DNA of 64,000 nucleotides. Origin: Rickettsiella endosymbiont of Xylota segnis (lineage in GTDB: Bacteria > Pseudomonadota > Gammaproteobacteria > Diplorickettsiales > Diplorickettsiaceae). Of the stretch, positions 49,441 through 59,536 are shown piece by piece. Each line of letters opens with the position of its first letter. The stretch's first letter is position 1. Position numbers and translations under genes: made by a program. Under the pieces are notes generated by a model. The model did not search any database. It was not told the DNA's origin and worked only from the letters and a program-made list of their open reading frames with translations. The stretch is from positions 1 through 64,000 of the forward strand of contig NZ_OZ026451.1 in assembly GCF_964019545.1 (NCBI RefSeq), written 5' to 3'.

Positions 49441-51101
49441 AAGCTATTTCTCATCTAGTGCGTTTAATGCAGATCAGTTTTATTCTTTTTCGTTATAATC
49501 TAGATGAATTAATGTATTCTCTAGATCTATTCAGGCCTTTACGTTTTTTTGGATATTTAAATCCTTATCGAAGACTTAATAAAAAGATGTCTAGAGGAGA
49601 AAGAATTCGTCTTGCACTAGAAGACTTGGGTCCAATATTTGTTAAGTTTGGTCAAACTTTATCAACACGGCGTGATTTTATCCCTATTGATATTGCTGAC
49701 GAATTAGCAAAGCTACAGGATCGCGTACCTCCTTTTCCAGGAGAAGAAGCGAAATCTATTGTTGAAACTTGTATTAGAAAATCTATTTCAGAAGCATTTT
49801 CTCAATTTGATATTAATCCTTTAGCGTCGGCTTCTATTGCGCAGGTTCATACTGCTAAGTTGTTGACCACGGGTCAAGAAGTTGTGGTTAAAGTGTTAAG
49901 GCCGGGAATTTATAAAAAAATTAATCGAGATATTGATTTATTATATGCTTTAGCGGATTTTGCTTTACGTTATTGGCGATCTGCCAAACAACTTAGACCT
50001 CGTGAAATTGTAGCAGAATTCGAAGCTTGTTTAAAAGACGAATTAGATTTATTACGTGAAGGTGCTAATGCCTCACAATTACGGCGTAACTTTTCTGATT
50101 CTGATTTGCTTTACATTCCGGAAGTATTTTGGCCATATACCTCGCATAAAGTCCTAGTCATGGAACGTATTTATGGTATTTCAATTTCTGATATTTCTAC
50201 TTTAAAAAAACAAGGGATTAATTTAAAGAAATTAGCGGAACGAGGTGTTGAAATTTTTTTTACACAAGTGTTTCGTGATTGTTTTTTTCATGCCGATATG
50301 CATCCAGGGAATATTTTTGTTTCACCTAAAAATAAAGAAAACCCTCAGTATTTGGGCGTTGATTTCGGGATTATGGGAAGTTTAAGTCCAGATGACCAAC
50401 GTTATCTCGCCGAAAATTTGCTAGCATTTTTCAATAGAGACTACCGTCGTGTAGCCCAATTGCATGTTGAATCGGGTTGGGTTGCAGAAAATACTAGGAT
50501 AAATGAATTTGAGGCAGCGATACGCACCGTATGCGAACCAATTTTTGAAAGACCTTTAAAAGAAATTTCTTTTGGACAATTACTTTTAAGATTATTTCAG
50601 ACTGCTAGAAGATTTAATATGGAGGTGCAGCCGCAATTAGTACTATTGCAAAAAACGTTATTTAATGTTGAAGGTTTAGGACGGCAGTTGTATCCAGATT
50701 TGGATTTATGGAACACAGCTAAACCTTTTTTAGAACATTGGTTACGGAAACAAGTCGGGCCACGGGCTTTTATACGAAAAATTCGGGAATATTCCCCTTA
50801 TTGGGCAGAAAAAATTCCTGAAATTCCAGATTTAATATATCAAGTAATGCTCGAGTTACGTCATTTAACAAAGAAACCAAAATGTCTTTATTGTGCAAAA
50901 GAAAAAGAAAAAAAACAAACACGTAAAAAATCTTTCTGGTTTATAGGTTTAGGTATTGCTACTGCTTGTATAGTTTGGGTTTTGTTAGATCTAAGTGTTA
51001 AGGATGTAACACATTTAACATCTACGTATTTATGGATTTTAGGTTTAGGAGGTTTGGGGTTATTTTTAGGTGCGATGATTAATTTACGAAAATTAAATTA
51101 A
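49437..51101 (+). CDS. ubiB: Ubiquinone biosynthesis regulatory kinase-like protein UbiB
   Basis: UbiB is a membrane-anchored atypical kinase-like ATPase of the ABC1/ADCK family needed for ubiquinone synthesis. The 554-residue protein has the KxGQ motif in [13 protein letters not shown] near residue 65, the Ala-rich loop [23 protein letters not shown], and the catalytic [11 protein letters not shown] and [10 protein letters not shown]. Two C-terminal membrane helices follow ([21 protein letters not shown] and [17 protein letters not shown]). The ATG at 49437 overlaps the ubiJ stop and has AAGGA upstream. A TatA-like ORF follows after 24 bp. Confidence 0.95.
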   Translation: MKAISHLVRLMQISFILFRYNLDELMYSLDLFRPLRFFGYLNPYRRLNKKMSRGERIRLALEDLGPIFVKFGQTLSTRRDFIPIDIADELAKLQDRVPPFPGEEAKSIVETCIRKSISEAFSQFDINPLASASIAQVHTAKLLTTGQEVVVKVLRPGIYKKINRDIDLLYALADFALRYWRSAKQLRPREIVAEFEACLKDELDLLREGANASQLRRNFSDSDLLYIPEVFWPYTSHKVLVMERIYGISISDISTLKKQGINLKKLAERGVEIFFTQVFRDCFFHADMHPGNIFVSPKNKENPQYLGVDFGIMGSLSPDDQRYLAENLLAFFNRDYRRVAQLHVESGWVAENTRINEFEAAIRTVCEPIFERPLKEISFGQLLLRLFQTARRFNMEVQPQLVLLQKTLFNVEGLGRQLYPDLDLWNTAKPFLEHWLRKQVGPRAFIRKIREYSPYWAEKIPEIPDLIYQVMLELRHLTKKPKCLYCAKEKEKKQTRKKSFWFIGLGIATACIVWVLLDLSVKDVTHLTSTYLWILGLGGLGLFLGAMINLRKLN

Positions 51102-51125
51102 TTTTACTTTAAACAGGGAGTGTTT

Positions 51126-51329
51126 ATGGGATTTTATGGATTAAATCTAATATCGTTCCTTATTATTTTTCTGATTGCTTTGTTATTATTTGGCCCTAGA
51201 TATTTACATATAATTTTAAAAGATTTGACTATTTCAGGGCGAAACTATATTAAGATTTTATTAAAATTAAATAATGCAAAATCAAATGATAATAAATCCG
51301 AATCCGAAACAGATATTACTAGTGGATGA
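51126..51329 (+). CDS. TatA/TatE-like small membrane protein (degenerate)
   Basis: The 67-residue protein has an N-terminal membrane helix (LISFLIIFLIALLLFG) followed by GPRYLHIILKDLTISGRNYIKIL, resembling the TatA family hinge and amphipathic helix (FG-P-x-x-L, then RD/KD-L). Position right after ubiB matches the ubiB-tatABC order of many proteobacteria, but no tatB or tatC follows. GGGAG is 5 bases before the ATG. It may be a remnant or a lone TatA-type pore subunit. Its 3' end overlaps the receiver gene by 56 bp. Assignment is tentative. Confidence 0.55.
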   Translation: MGFYGLNLISFLIIFLIALLLFGPRYLHIILKDLTISGRNYIKILLKLNNAKSNDNKSESETDITSG

Positions 51330-51675
51330 TGACGAACTGTGCTTGAAAGTATTAACTCAATACTTAGATGAAGCTCAATATACCTACATAGCCTGTAAAG
51401 ATGGCCAACTTGCTTGGAATTATTTACAACAAAATCCCAATAAATTTTTTGTTGTTTTAAGCGATAGAATTATGCCCAATCTCCATGGTTTGCAATTACT
51501 AGCGAAAATGCAAAAAAGAAAATTAAATATTCCATTAGTATTATTTTCTGGTGAAGCAAACAAAGAAGAAAGATGTGAAGCGATCATGCTAGGAGCCTAT
51601 GATTTTTTTTATAAACCTATATCTAAAGAATTACTTTTTGCAGTGTTGAAAAAAATAAAAAAACAATTAGTATAG
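51274..51675 (+). CDS. Stand-alone response-regulator receiver domain (CheY-like)
   Basis: The 133-residue protein is a single receiver domain. The acidic pair is in QILLVDDDELC, the phosphoacceptor aspartate in VVLSDRIMPNLHG (near residue 64), the switch serine in PLVLFSGEA, and the lysine in FFYKPIS (near 115). No output domain follows, so it probably acts by protein contact. The start could be ATG 51274 or 51286; both lie inside the TatA-like ORF. The next gene, an ankyrin protein, follows after 31 bp. No histidine kinase is nearby. Confidence 0.88.
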   Translation: MQNQMIINPNPKQILLVDDDELCLKVLTQYLDEAQYTYIACKDGQLAWNYLQQNPNKFFVVLSDRIMPNLHGLQLLAKMQKRKLNIPLVLFSGEANKEERCEAIMLGAYDFFYKPISKELLFAVLKKIKKQLV

Positions 51676-51706
51676 TTAATAATAAGTAATTATAAGGAGA
51701 GAAAAA

Positions 51707-52441
51707 ATGCTCAAATCTAATCTCAATTGGGAAAATAATTGCTTATTTGCTTTAGCAAATATAGGCGATGTCAATTTATTTGAGTATTGGCTAGATAAAC
51801 AAAAATTAAATATTGATGCTCAGGATCAAGATGGCGACACCCCATTGCATTTTGCCGCAAGAGGTGGACACAAAGATCTGTCGGTCATGTTATTAAGAAA
51901 AGGAGCGTTACTTAGCTTAAACAAGAAAAAACGAACTGCTTTACAAGATGCTTATGATAGCAAAAAAACAAAGATTGCAAAAGAGATTACTAAATATGTA
52001 ATTCAAACAAATTCAGTGAAAAATATCGTCCAAATTCAAAATCTTAATAAAAAAGTAGATACGGAACAGGAACAAAAGCTGAAGCTACTTATTAATGATT
52101 TTATAAAATGTTTAAGAAAGAACTATGTAGATAAAAATATTTTTATTCGCTTTCCGGCTAAACATAATGAAAGAGCCAAGGCTCTAATCGTTGCGGTGCG
52201 GCGCTGTAGCTCGGTTAGCGAGTTTAAGGATTTATTGAATAACCAACTCAATCTATTTAAAAATACTCTCACACGTCCTTTACCTAAGGAAATAATTGAT
52301 AGAAGATGGTCTGAAGTGATTAAAAATAAGCCATTAAATGTTAATAAGTCTCTGTTTTACAAAACCTTAAATACTTTTGTTACGGAAAGACTTTCTAATA
52401 ATATAGACAATCGAAGCTTTAGGAACAACCATCAACGCTAA
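51707..52441 (+). CDS. Ankyrin-repeat protein of unknown function
   Basis: The 244-residue protein has two to three ankyrin repeats in residues ~10-100: the canonical DGDTPLHFAARGGHKDLSVMLL and flanking NCLFALANIGDVNLFEYWL and TALQDAYDSKKTKIAKEI. The C-terminal 140 residues are basic and helical, with no domain I recognise. Such proteins in intracellular bacteria are often host-directed effectors, but no secretion signal can be shown here. AAGGAGA lies 7 bases upstream. It is 31 bp after the receiver gene and may be co-transcribed. Confidence 0.82.
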   Translation: MLKSNLNWENNCLFALANIGDVNLFEYWLDKQKLNIDAQDQDGDTPLHFAARGGHKDLSVMLLRKGALLSLNKKKRTALQDAYDSKKTKIAKEITKYVIQTNSVKNIVQIQNLNKKVDTEQEQKLKLLINDFIKCLRKNYVDKNIFIRFPAKHNERAKALIVAVRRCSSVSEFKDLLNNQLNLFKNTLTRPLPKEIIDRRWSEVIKNKPLNVNKSLFYKTLNTFVTERLSNNIDNRSFRNNHQR

Positions 52442-52550
52442 ATTTATCAGAAAGTGATTAGTTTCCTTTAGTTGCACAGTGCTTTCCTACATAAAGCTTG
52501 CAATTTTTTTGCACATCTCTAAACTAAGTCCTTAATTTAAGAGCTGTGCT

Positions 52551-53522
52551 ATGAAAATTGTTTTAGCTAATCCTCGAGGTTTTTGCGCCGGTGTTGATCG
52601 CGCCATAGAAATTGTTAAAAGAGCATTAAATCTGTTTGGCGTACCTATCTATGTGCGCCATGAAGTAGTCCATAATCGAATTGTAGTTGCCGATTTAGAA
52701 CAAAAAGGTGTAATTTTTGTTGAACATATCGATGAAATACCACAAGGAGCCACTGCTATTTTTAGTGCCCATGGTGTATCTCAAGCCGTTCGTGAATCCG
52801 CTAAACAACGCAATTTAAAAGTTTTTGATGCGACTTGTCCTTTAGTAACTAAGGTGCATATGGAGGTGGCGCGTTATAATCGTTTAGGTCAAGAGTGCAT
52901 CTTGATTGGCCACGCGGATCATCCAGAGGTAGAGGGAAGTTTAGGACATTATGATAATCCAGCTGGAGGGATTTATTTAGTAGAAAATACTGAGGATGTC
53001 GCTTCGTTAAAAGTTAAAAATCCTCGCTCATTAAGCTATGTTACACAAACGACTTTATCACTGGATGATACTAAAACTATTATACAGGCTTTAAAGCAGC
53101 GTTTTCCTGAAATTGCTACACCTAAGAAAGAGGATATTTGTTATGCAACGCAAAATCGTCAACTTGCCGTTAAAGAATTAGCAAAACAATGTGATATGGT
53201 ATTAGTTTTAGGGTCTATTAATAGTTCCAACTCTAATAGATTAAAAGAATTGGCCGAACGTTTAGGTAAACCTGCGTATTTAATTGATACGTCTAAAGAT
53301 ATCCAATCAACCTGGGTAATTGGAAAAGAATCTATTGGTATCACTGCAGGGGCGTCTGCCCCTGAATTTTTAGTCCAAGAGGTTATAAAATATCTAAAAA
53401 CATTTCCTAATTGGCAAGAATGTTTGGTTTCCGAATTAATGGGTATAGATGAAAACATTGCTTTTGCTCTACCACGTGAATTACAAACGTCATTAGCAAT
53501 CACTACTGAAACGGCAATTTAA
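52551..53522 (+). CDS. ispH: 4-hydroxy-3-methylbut-2-enyl diphosphate reductase IspH (LytB)
   Basis: IspH catalyses the last step of the MEP isoprenoid pathway using an iron-sulfur cluster. The three cluster cysteines are in [24 protein letters not shown] and [10 protein letters not shown]. The segments [30 protein letters not shown] and [13 protein letters not shown] are also typical. The 323 residues match the family (316 in E. coli). It converges with aqpZ, 33 bp apart. Precursors for ubiquinone and undecaprenyl phosphate depend on this step. Confidence 0.96.
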   Translation: MKIVLANPRGFCAGVDRAIEIVKRALNLFGVPIYVRHEVVHNRIVVADLEQKGVIFVEHIDEIPQGATAIFSAHGVSQAVRESAKQRNLKVFDATCPLVTKVHMEVARYNRLGQECILIGHADHPEVEGSLGHYDNPAGGIYLVENTEDVASLKVKNPRSLSYVTQTTLSLDDTKTIIQALKQRFPEIATPKKEDICYATQNRQLAVKELAKQCDMVLVLGSINSSNSNRLKELAERLGKPAYLIDTSKDIQSTWVIGKESIGITAGASAPEFLVQEVIKYLKTFPNWQECLVSELMGIDENIAFALPRELQTSLAITTETAI

Positions 53523-53555
53523 TATTAGAAATTATATAAATAATTTTTTTCTGTT

Positions 53556-54251
53556 TTATCGATCAGGAGCTAATTTTTCATTTCCCCATATATATCTAAA
53601 TAAGCTTCCACCGATTAATGGAGCGACCCAAAATAACCAAAGCTGGTGGATTGCCCACCCTCCTACAAATAGTGCTGGACCTGTGCTTCTAGCAGGATTA
53701 ACAGAAGTATTTGTAACTGGAATGCTAATTAAATGGATTAAGGTTAAGGCTAAGCCAATGGCTAAGGGAGCAAAATGACTAGGTAATTGCGGATTAGTCA
53801 CACCTGCGATAACAATTAAAAATAAAAAACTCATCGTTACTTCGCATATAAAACAAGCTAATAATGAGTAATGACCTGGCGAATGAAACCCATAACCATT
53901 GCTGGCAAAGCCATTTTGTAGATCAAAGCCATGATGTCCACTTGCAATCAGATATAAAACAGTAGCGGCTAGTATGCCTCCTATTACCTGAGCAATAATA
54001 TAACTAGGTACTTCTTTAAGGCTAAATCTACCTGCAGCCCAAAGACCTATCGAAACGGCAGGGTTTAAATGACAACCAGAGATTGGGGCGAATACGCAAC
54101 ACATGGTTAGCAAGCTCAAACCAAAAGCAAAAGCTACACCCAAAAAACCTATACCTACTAGAGGAAATTTAGCGGCTAATACAGCACTACCGCACCCGCC
54201 TAACACTAGCCAAAAAGTACCTAAAAATTCTGCTAACAGTTTCCTTAGCAT
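53556..54251 (-). CDS. aqpZ: Aquaporin Z
   Basis: The 231-residue channel has six membrane helices and both NPA boxes: [15 protein letters not shown] near residue 62 and [18 protein letters not shown] near 180, with the selectivity-filter arginine following the second. The N-terminal [24 protein letters not shown] is the usual MIP start. It is a water channel of the AqpZ type rather than a glycerol facilitator, which would have an aspartate after the second NPAR. It lies opposite ispH. Confidence 0.94.
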   Translation of the reverse strand: MLRKLLAEFLGTFWLVLGGCGSAVLAAKFPLVGIGFLGVAFAFGLSLLTMCCVFAPISGCHLNPAVSIGLWAAGRFSLKEVPSYIIAQVIGGILAATVLYLIASGHHGFDLQNGFASNGYGFHSPGHYSLLACFICEVTMSFLFLIVIAGVTNPQLPSHFAPLAIGLALTLIHLISIPVTNTSVNPARSTGPALFVGGWAIHQLWLFWVAPLIGGSLFRYIWGNEKLAPDR

Positions 54252-54355
54252 ATCAAATCTCCTTGAAAATCAGATGAAGTATAGCAGTAGAAAATATTTT
54301 TCATCACTATAGCGGACATACTAGGCAATATAAAACTTTAAAAACTAAATTTCCA

Positions 54356-54748
54356 TTACCAGCACTGCTTCGAACGGGTGCCAGCATTAGTTTTTTCTCC
54401 TAATTGATTAAGCATAAATAGATAACATTCAGAATCGGAAAATTTAGCTTTGGCTGATAGTTGATAACTGCTGGTAGTGCTTTTTAGGATTAATTGATAA
54501 AAGTTTTTTTCCGTAACATCTTTTAGATGTAACTTGTTAAAGTTCGCATCTTCGTAACTATTATTATTTCCAAGATAATAAATTTCCATCTGTTGGGCAA
54601 GATTTATTAAAGCAATTTTCGCTTCAGTACGGTGAGTTTTCTTCAGAGCGTGAATATAAATAGGACAAGTGATTGTAGCTAAAATACCGACTATAAATAA
54701 AACGATAAGCAGCTCGAATAAGCTAAATCCATGTTCAGAATTTTCCAT
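54356..54748 (-). CDS. Type IV prepilin (PilE-like major or minor pilin)
   Basis: The 130-residue protein has a short leader ending in Gly before FSLFELLIVLFIVGILATI, the class III prepilin cleavage site and N-terminal helix with Glu5. The remainder resembles PilE: PIYIHALKKTHRTEAKIALINLAQQMEIYYLGNN and a disulfide loop between Cys of DSECYLF and the terminal CW. I prefer ATG 54748 (GGA 7 bases upstream) to ATG 54760. No other pilus gene is adjacent. Confidence 0.88.
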   Translation of the reverse strand: MENSEHGFSLFELLIVLFIVGILATITCPIYIHALKKTHRTEAKIALINLAQQMEIYYLGNNNSYEDANFNKLHLKDVTEKNFYQLILKSTTSSYQLSAKAKFSDSECYLFMLNQLGEKTNAGTRSKQCW

Positions 54749-54831
54749 GATAAATTCCATCTTATACTTTAAAATTAAAAATAAAGCATAAACAAGAGTT
54801 TATACAAGTCGTTTATAGATATTTTTATTTT

Positions 54832-55803
54832 TTAACGAAATCCATGAGGTAAAATACCCAAGTTAGTACTTATTTGTTGTGCGAACGCAGCACCCATTCG
54901 ATCAGAAAGTTGTTGTAATAGGCCAGGTTTGACGGTGTAATCGACAATATTTTTATTTTTAATTAAGTCTTGAGATAAGCTATTTAAATCTCCAAAACCG
55001 TCTATAAGTCCTAAAGATAATGCTTCTTCTCCTGTCCACGCTAAACCAGAAAATAACTCCGGATTATCTTTTAGACGATTTCCGCGCCCCTGTTTAACGG
55101 CATGAATGAATTGTTGATGAACATTTGCAAGCATGCGTTCGGCAATGAGCTTTTCCTCTATTTTTTCAGGTGAAAAGGGATCTAAAAAGCCTTTATGGTC
55201 TCCAGCTGTTAATAGGCGACGTTGAACACCGACTTTCTTCATGGTATCAACGAAACCAAATCCATCCATTAAAACACCAATTGAACCGACTAAGCTGGCA
55301 GGATTAGCATAGATATCGTCACTAGCCGAGGCTATATAATAAGCTGCAGATGCACAAAGATCATCACATACAGAATACAATTTAGTCTTAGGATATTGAT
55401 GGCGTAAATAGAGGATTTCATTGTAGATCTGCGCCGCTTGAACTGGACTACCTCCTGGACTATTAATACGCAAAATCACTGTACGCGTATTTCTATCCTC
55501 AAAAGCGTTTTGCAATCCTTCAATTACGTTATCAGAACTTGCAGTTGAATTGTCATCAATGACTCCTCTAATATCAACAACTCCGATATGAGCTTTTGTT
55601 TTTGAAGCAGTGGGTAGATTACTTGTTGTTGGCCATAAAGCTAACAGAAGACCTAAAAGAATTATAAAAAACAGGAATTTGAAAAAAATATTCCAGCGTC
55701 TTTTGCGACGTTGTTCTTTTAAGTTATCAAAAAGTAATTTTTCTATGGTTTTGCGTTGCCATGCTGGATCATCTAACAGTTCTTCTGTCATAGAATTTCC
55801 CAT
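54832..55803 (-). CDS. sppA: Signal peptide peptidase SppA (S49 family, short type)
   Basis: This 323-residue inner-membrane protease degrades cleaved signal peptides. One membrane helix near residues 40-58 (FFKFLFFIILLGLLLALWP) anchors it. The S49 domain has LRINSPGGSPVQAAQIYNEI, the nucleophile serine in DDLCASAAYYIASASDDIYANPASLVGSIGV, and the catalytic lysine is expected in GDHKGFLDPF. It is the short single-domain form. An in-frame ATG at 55791 with GGGA upstream is an alternative start. Confidence 0.92.
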   Translation of the reverse strand: MGNSMTEELLDDPAWQRKTIEKLLFDNLKEQRRKRRWNIFFKFLFFIILLGLLLALWPTTSNLPTASKTKAHIGVVDIRGVIDDNSTASSDNVIEGLQNAFEDRNTRTVILRINSPGGSPVQAAQIYNEILYLRHQYPKTKLYSVCDDLCASAAYYIASASDDIYANPASLVGSIGVLMDGFGFVDTMKKVGVQRRLLTAGDHKGFLDPFSPEKIEEKLIAERMLANVHQQFIHAVKQGRGNRLKDNPELFSGLAWTGEEALSLGLIDGFGDLNSLSQDLIKNKNIVDYTVKPGLLQQLSDRMGAAFAQQISTNLGILPHGFR

Positions 55804-56073
55804 TTAAATTTTTGAAATAAGAGTATAAATGCGCATAGTTTAACTCTTTTTTACTAGCCGGGACATATTTTGGCTGAAAATACAAAAATTTAACTTCCTA
55901 TGCCCAATTACTAGACAAGAGCTAGGTAATTTATACCGAGCTAAATTTATACTTAGATTGTCCAAAATATTGATTGCTATGCATTTTTTTTAGCTAAATT
56001 GACTTGATTTTTTCTAATTAGACTAAACTATTTATAAGATATAAATCTTGAGAAGTGGTAATTAGAGGGAAAT

Positions 56074-58674
56074 ATGAGTCTTAATAAATTAACCAGTCAG
56101 TTTCAAAACGCCTTAGCGGAATCTCAATCTCTCGCTATCGGGCAGGATAATGCTTTTATTGAACCCATCCATTTAATGTCTGCTTTGTTGCAACAAGAGA
56201 ATGGTACGGTTAAACCTTTATTGAGTAAAGCTAATGTTAATTTAAATCAATTAACAAAAGACTTGGATGAGGCAATTGCGCGTTTACCTAAAGTTCAGAC
56301 TGCAACTCCTGGAGAGATTTATCCTTCTAAAGATCTCGTCCGCTTACTGAATGTATGCGATAAGCTTGCACAGCAACGAAATGATGAATATTTATCAAGC
56401 GAATTATTTGTACTTGCAGCTATAGATGATAAAAATATTTTGGGCGAATTATTAAGAAAAGCGGGCGCTAGCAAAGCTTTGCTTGAACAAGCAATAAAAG
56501 ATGTAAGAGGCGGAGAGGCAGTGACTGATCCTGAAGCAGAAGGTCGTCGCGGCGCTTTGGAAAAATACACTATTGATCTAACAGCGCAGGCATCCCAAGG
56601 AAAACTCGATCCAGTCATTGGACGTGATGATGTGATACGTCGAACTATTCAAGTGCTGCAAAGACGAACAAAAAATAATCCAGTCCTTATTGGTGAGCCT
56701 GGTGTTGGTAAAACCGCTGTAGTGGAAGGACTTGCGCAACGAATTGTTAATCATGAAGTTCCAGAAGGATTAAGAAACAAACGTTTACTTGCTTTAGATA
56801 TGGGCTCATTGATTGCTGGAGCTAAATATCGAGGAGAATTCGAAGAACGATTAAAAGCCGTTTTAAATGAGCTGGCAAAACAAGAAGGACAAATTATTTT
56901 ATTTATTGATGAGTTGCATACCATGGTGGGTGCAGGAAAAGCAGAAGGAGCTATGGATGCAGGAAATATGCTTAAACCTGCTTTAGCGAGAGGTCAGTTG
57001 CATTGTATTGGCGCAACTACTTTAAATGAATATCGGAATTATATTGAAAAAGATGCTGCATTAGAACGCCGTTTTCAAAAAATTTTAGTAGATGAGCCTA
57101 GCGTTGAAGATACCATAGCCATTTTACGCGGTTTAAAACAACGTTATGAGATTCACCATGGTGTTGAAATTACGGATTCAGCTATTGTTGCTGCAGCTAC
57201 TTTGTCTCATCGCTACATTTCTGATAGAAACTTGCCTGATAAAGCAATTGATCTTATTGATGAGGCGGCTAGTCGAATTAGAATCGAAATTGATTCTAAA
57301 CCAGAAAAATTGGATCGTTTAGATAGACGATTAATTCAATTAAAAATTGAAAGAGAAGCCTTAAAAAAAGAAACCGATGAGGCTTCCAAGATTAGATTGG
57401 AAAATTTAGAAAAAGAGATTACTGAGCTTTCAAAAAAATATGCTGATCTTAATGAGGTTTGGAAGGCTGAAAAAGCAACCTTGCAAGGCGAGCAAAAAAT
57501 TAAGAGTGAGCTTGAAAAGGCACAATTTGAGTTAGAAAAAGCGCGCCGCTCTGGCGATCTAAATCAAATGTCCGAATTACAATACGGTCGTATCCCCGCC
57601 TTAGAGAAAAAATTGGTCGCAGCTCAGAAGATAGCAAAAAAAGAGCCTCATTTAGTCCGCAATAAAGTGAGTGAAAAAGAAATCGCTGAAATTGTTTCAC
57701 AATGGACGGGTATACCCGTGGCTAAAATGCTAAAAGGCGAAAGAGAAAAATTATTACACATGGAAGATGCACTCCACAAACGTGTCATAGGTCAAGATGA
57801 AGCGATTGCTGTTGTATCAAATGCTATTCGACGTTCACGCGCAGGTTTGTCAGATCCTAAGCGTCCGATAGGGTCATTTATTTTTTCAGGACCCACCGGT
57901 GTTGGTAAAACAGAAGTTTGCAAAGCATTAGCAGGCTTTTTATTTGACTCTGACGATGCAATGGTGCGTTTAGATATGTCAGAATTTATGGAGAAACATT
58001 CTGTTGCACGTCTAATTGGTGCTCCGCCAGGATATGTCGGTTATGAAGAAGGGGGTTATCTTACCGAAGCAGTTCGTCGGAAACCTTATTCTGTAGTTCT
58101 CTTAGACGAAATTGAAAAAGCACATTCAGATGTGTTTAACATTTTATTACAAGTATTAGATGATGGTCGATTAACAGATGGGCAAGGACGCACAGTGGAC
58201 TTTCGTAACACTGTAATAGTAATGACATCAAATTTAGGTTCGCAAATTATTCAAGAGTTGACGTCGAAAAAAGATTATGCTGCTTTAAAAAGTATGCTTA
58301 TGGATATTATTGCGCAACATTTCCGACCGGAATTTATTAATCGTGTTGATGAGGTAGTTGTGTTTCATGCGTTATCTGAAAAGAAGATTCATAAAATTAC
58401 TTTAATTCAATTGGAAAGCCTACGCGAACGTCTCAGTGATCGTGATTTACAATTAGAAGTTAGCGAAGCTGCGATTAATCATATTGCTAAAATGGGTTAC
58501 GATCCTGTTTATGGTGCACGCCCTCTAAAACGTACTATTCAACAAGAATTGGAGAATCCGATTGCTAAAGATATGCTCGAAGAAAAATTCTTACCCGGAG
58601 ATAAAATTTTTGTAGACTACATTAATGAAAAAATAAAATTAACGGCAAAAAAAACAAATAAAACTAAAAAGTAA
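56074..58674 (+). CDS. clpB: ClpB disaggregase (Hsp100)
   Basis: ClpB works with DnaK to pull apart protein aggregates. The 866 residues show the complete layout: N-domain (1-145), AAA1 with Walker [10 protein letters not shown] near residue 207, the coiled-coil M-domain (about 400-525, ending near [16 protein letters not shown]), and AAA2 with [14 protein letters not shown] near residue 610 and the sensor region [20 protein letters not shown] is 6 bases before the ATG. No convincing sigma-32 promoter was found upstream. Its stop abuts the end of a converging pseudogene. Confidence 0.96.
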   Translation: MSLNKLTSQFQNALAESQSLAIGQDNAFIEPIHLMSALLQQENGTVKPLLSKANVNLNQLTKDLDEAIARLPKVQTATPGEIYPSKDLVRLLNVCDKLAQQRNDEYLSSELFVLAAIDDKNILGELLRKAGASKALLEQAIKDVRGGEAVTDPEAEGRRGALEKYTIDLTAQASQGKLDPVIGRDDVIRRTIQVLQRRTKNNPVLIGEPGVGKTAVVEGLAQRIVNHEVPEGLRNKRLLALDMGSLIAGAKYRGEFEERLKAVLNELAKQEGQIILFIDELHTMVGAGKAEGAMDAGNMLKPALARGQLHCIGATTLNEYRNYIEKDAALERRFQKILVDEPSVEDTIAILRGLKQRYEIHHGVEITDSAIVAAATLSHRYISDRNLPDKAIDLIDEAASRIRIEIDSKPEKLDRLDRRLIQLKIEREALKKETDEASKIRLENLEKEITELSKKYADLNEVWKAEKATLQGEQKIKSELEKAQFELEKARRSGDLNQMSELQYGRIPALEKKLVAAQKIAKKEPHLVRNKVSEKEIAEIVSQWTGIPVAKMLKGEREKLLHMEDALHKRVIGQDEAIAVVSNAIRRSRAGLSDPKRPIGSFIFSGPTGVGKTEVCKALAGFLFDSDDAMVRLDMSEFMEKHSVARLIGAPPGYVGYEEGGYLTEAVRRKPYSVVLLDEIEKAHSDVFNILLQVLDDGRLTDGQGRTVDFRNTVIVMTSNLGSQIIQELTSKKDYAALKSMLMDIIAQHFRPEFINRVDEVVVFHALSEKKIHKITLIQLESLRERLSDRDLQLEVSEAAINHIAKMGYDPVYGARPLKRTIQQELENPIAKDMLEEKFLPGDKIFVDYINEKIKLTAKKTNKTKK

Positions 58675-59458
58675 TTATTCCTTATTTAATTTTTCGTTTA
58701 ATCTTTGATTATTCTGGAATGTAGTTAAATGCATAGGATATTTGATAATATCAAAATAAGGAGAATAGTCGAAATCCCGCGGCGCATACAGTCTTGGATT
58801 GCTTTTGTAAAGTTTAGTGCTATTTTTTTCAGTTTTTAAAATTGGTAATACTGGAAAATTGACGGATTGAAAAGCTTCAGCTAATAAGGAAGAGCAGCTT
58901 TCTTTGATTCTCATGCCTGGCTTGTAATTAAATATTGTAGAGCGCCATCTACGAGGTAAAAGTGGCCAAGGCATTAAAAACGTCCTAAATCAAAAATTAG
59001 TCTAGAATCATACTGTATGCTTAATCTTTTTATAGCGTAGTTTATGATTTTTTGTCCTTTTTGATGTGAAATATTTCTTGGACGACAAATGCGAGAGTGC
59101 TCCTTTTCATATTTTTTTAATGGCGAGATTAAAGCCCCTTTTCCTAACAAACTTTCAAATACTAGTTGTTCGTTTGGATCACCAGAGTAAAACTCGGTTA
59201 TTCTTTTTTGCCTACCCTTATCTGCAATGTCATATAAACGGCCAATATACAATGCAGCATGGGACCAGGAACAACGAGTAATGACTTTAATCATTTGACT
59301 AATACGGCTGCGACCTTCTATTAATAAAATATCGCAAGGACGTGATTTATAACGAAGTTTATTAAAATCACTAAGTAGAACAGGTTGAAGTGGTTCTATT
59401 TCCTCATTTAGCCATTTTAAAAAAAGTTAAATAGTTTATTTGTTAAATCTATTTGCAT
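58675..59458 (-). pseudogene. YaeF/YiiX-type permuted papain-like amidase, broken by two frameshifts
   Basis: Three frame segments on the minus strand join into one 262-codon gene. From ATG 59458 the frame reads MQIDLTNKLFNFF, then shifts in a seven-T run (59419-59425 on the plus strand) to KWLNEEIEPLQPVLLSDF, DILLIEGRSRISQ and WSHAALYIG with the catalytic His, up to FDLGRF. A second shift in a five-T run near 58975 leads to MPWPLLPRRWR and the segment KESCSSLLAEAFQS with the catalytic Cys. One extra T at each run restores the reading frame. Known relatives are lipoprotein-like NlpC/P60-superfamily hydrolases. Confidence 0.8.
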
Positions 59459-59536
59459 AATAGTATTTTAAATACAATTTTTTTTAAATATCATTTGGTA
59501 ATAGTATAAGAGTCTTAAAACTAATGCACTAAAATT

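Noticed and set aside
55804..56073. Sigma-32 heat-shock promoter upstream of clpB
   Set aside because: No adequate match to CTTGAA plus CCCCAT-type boxes; a TTGACT is present but spacing to any -10 is poor.
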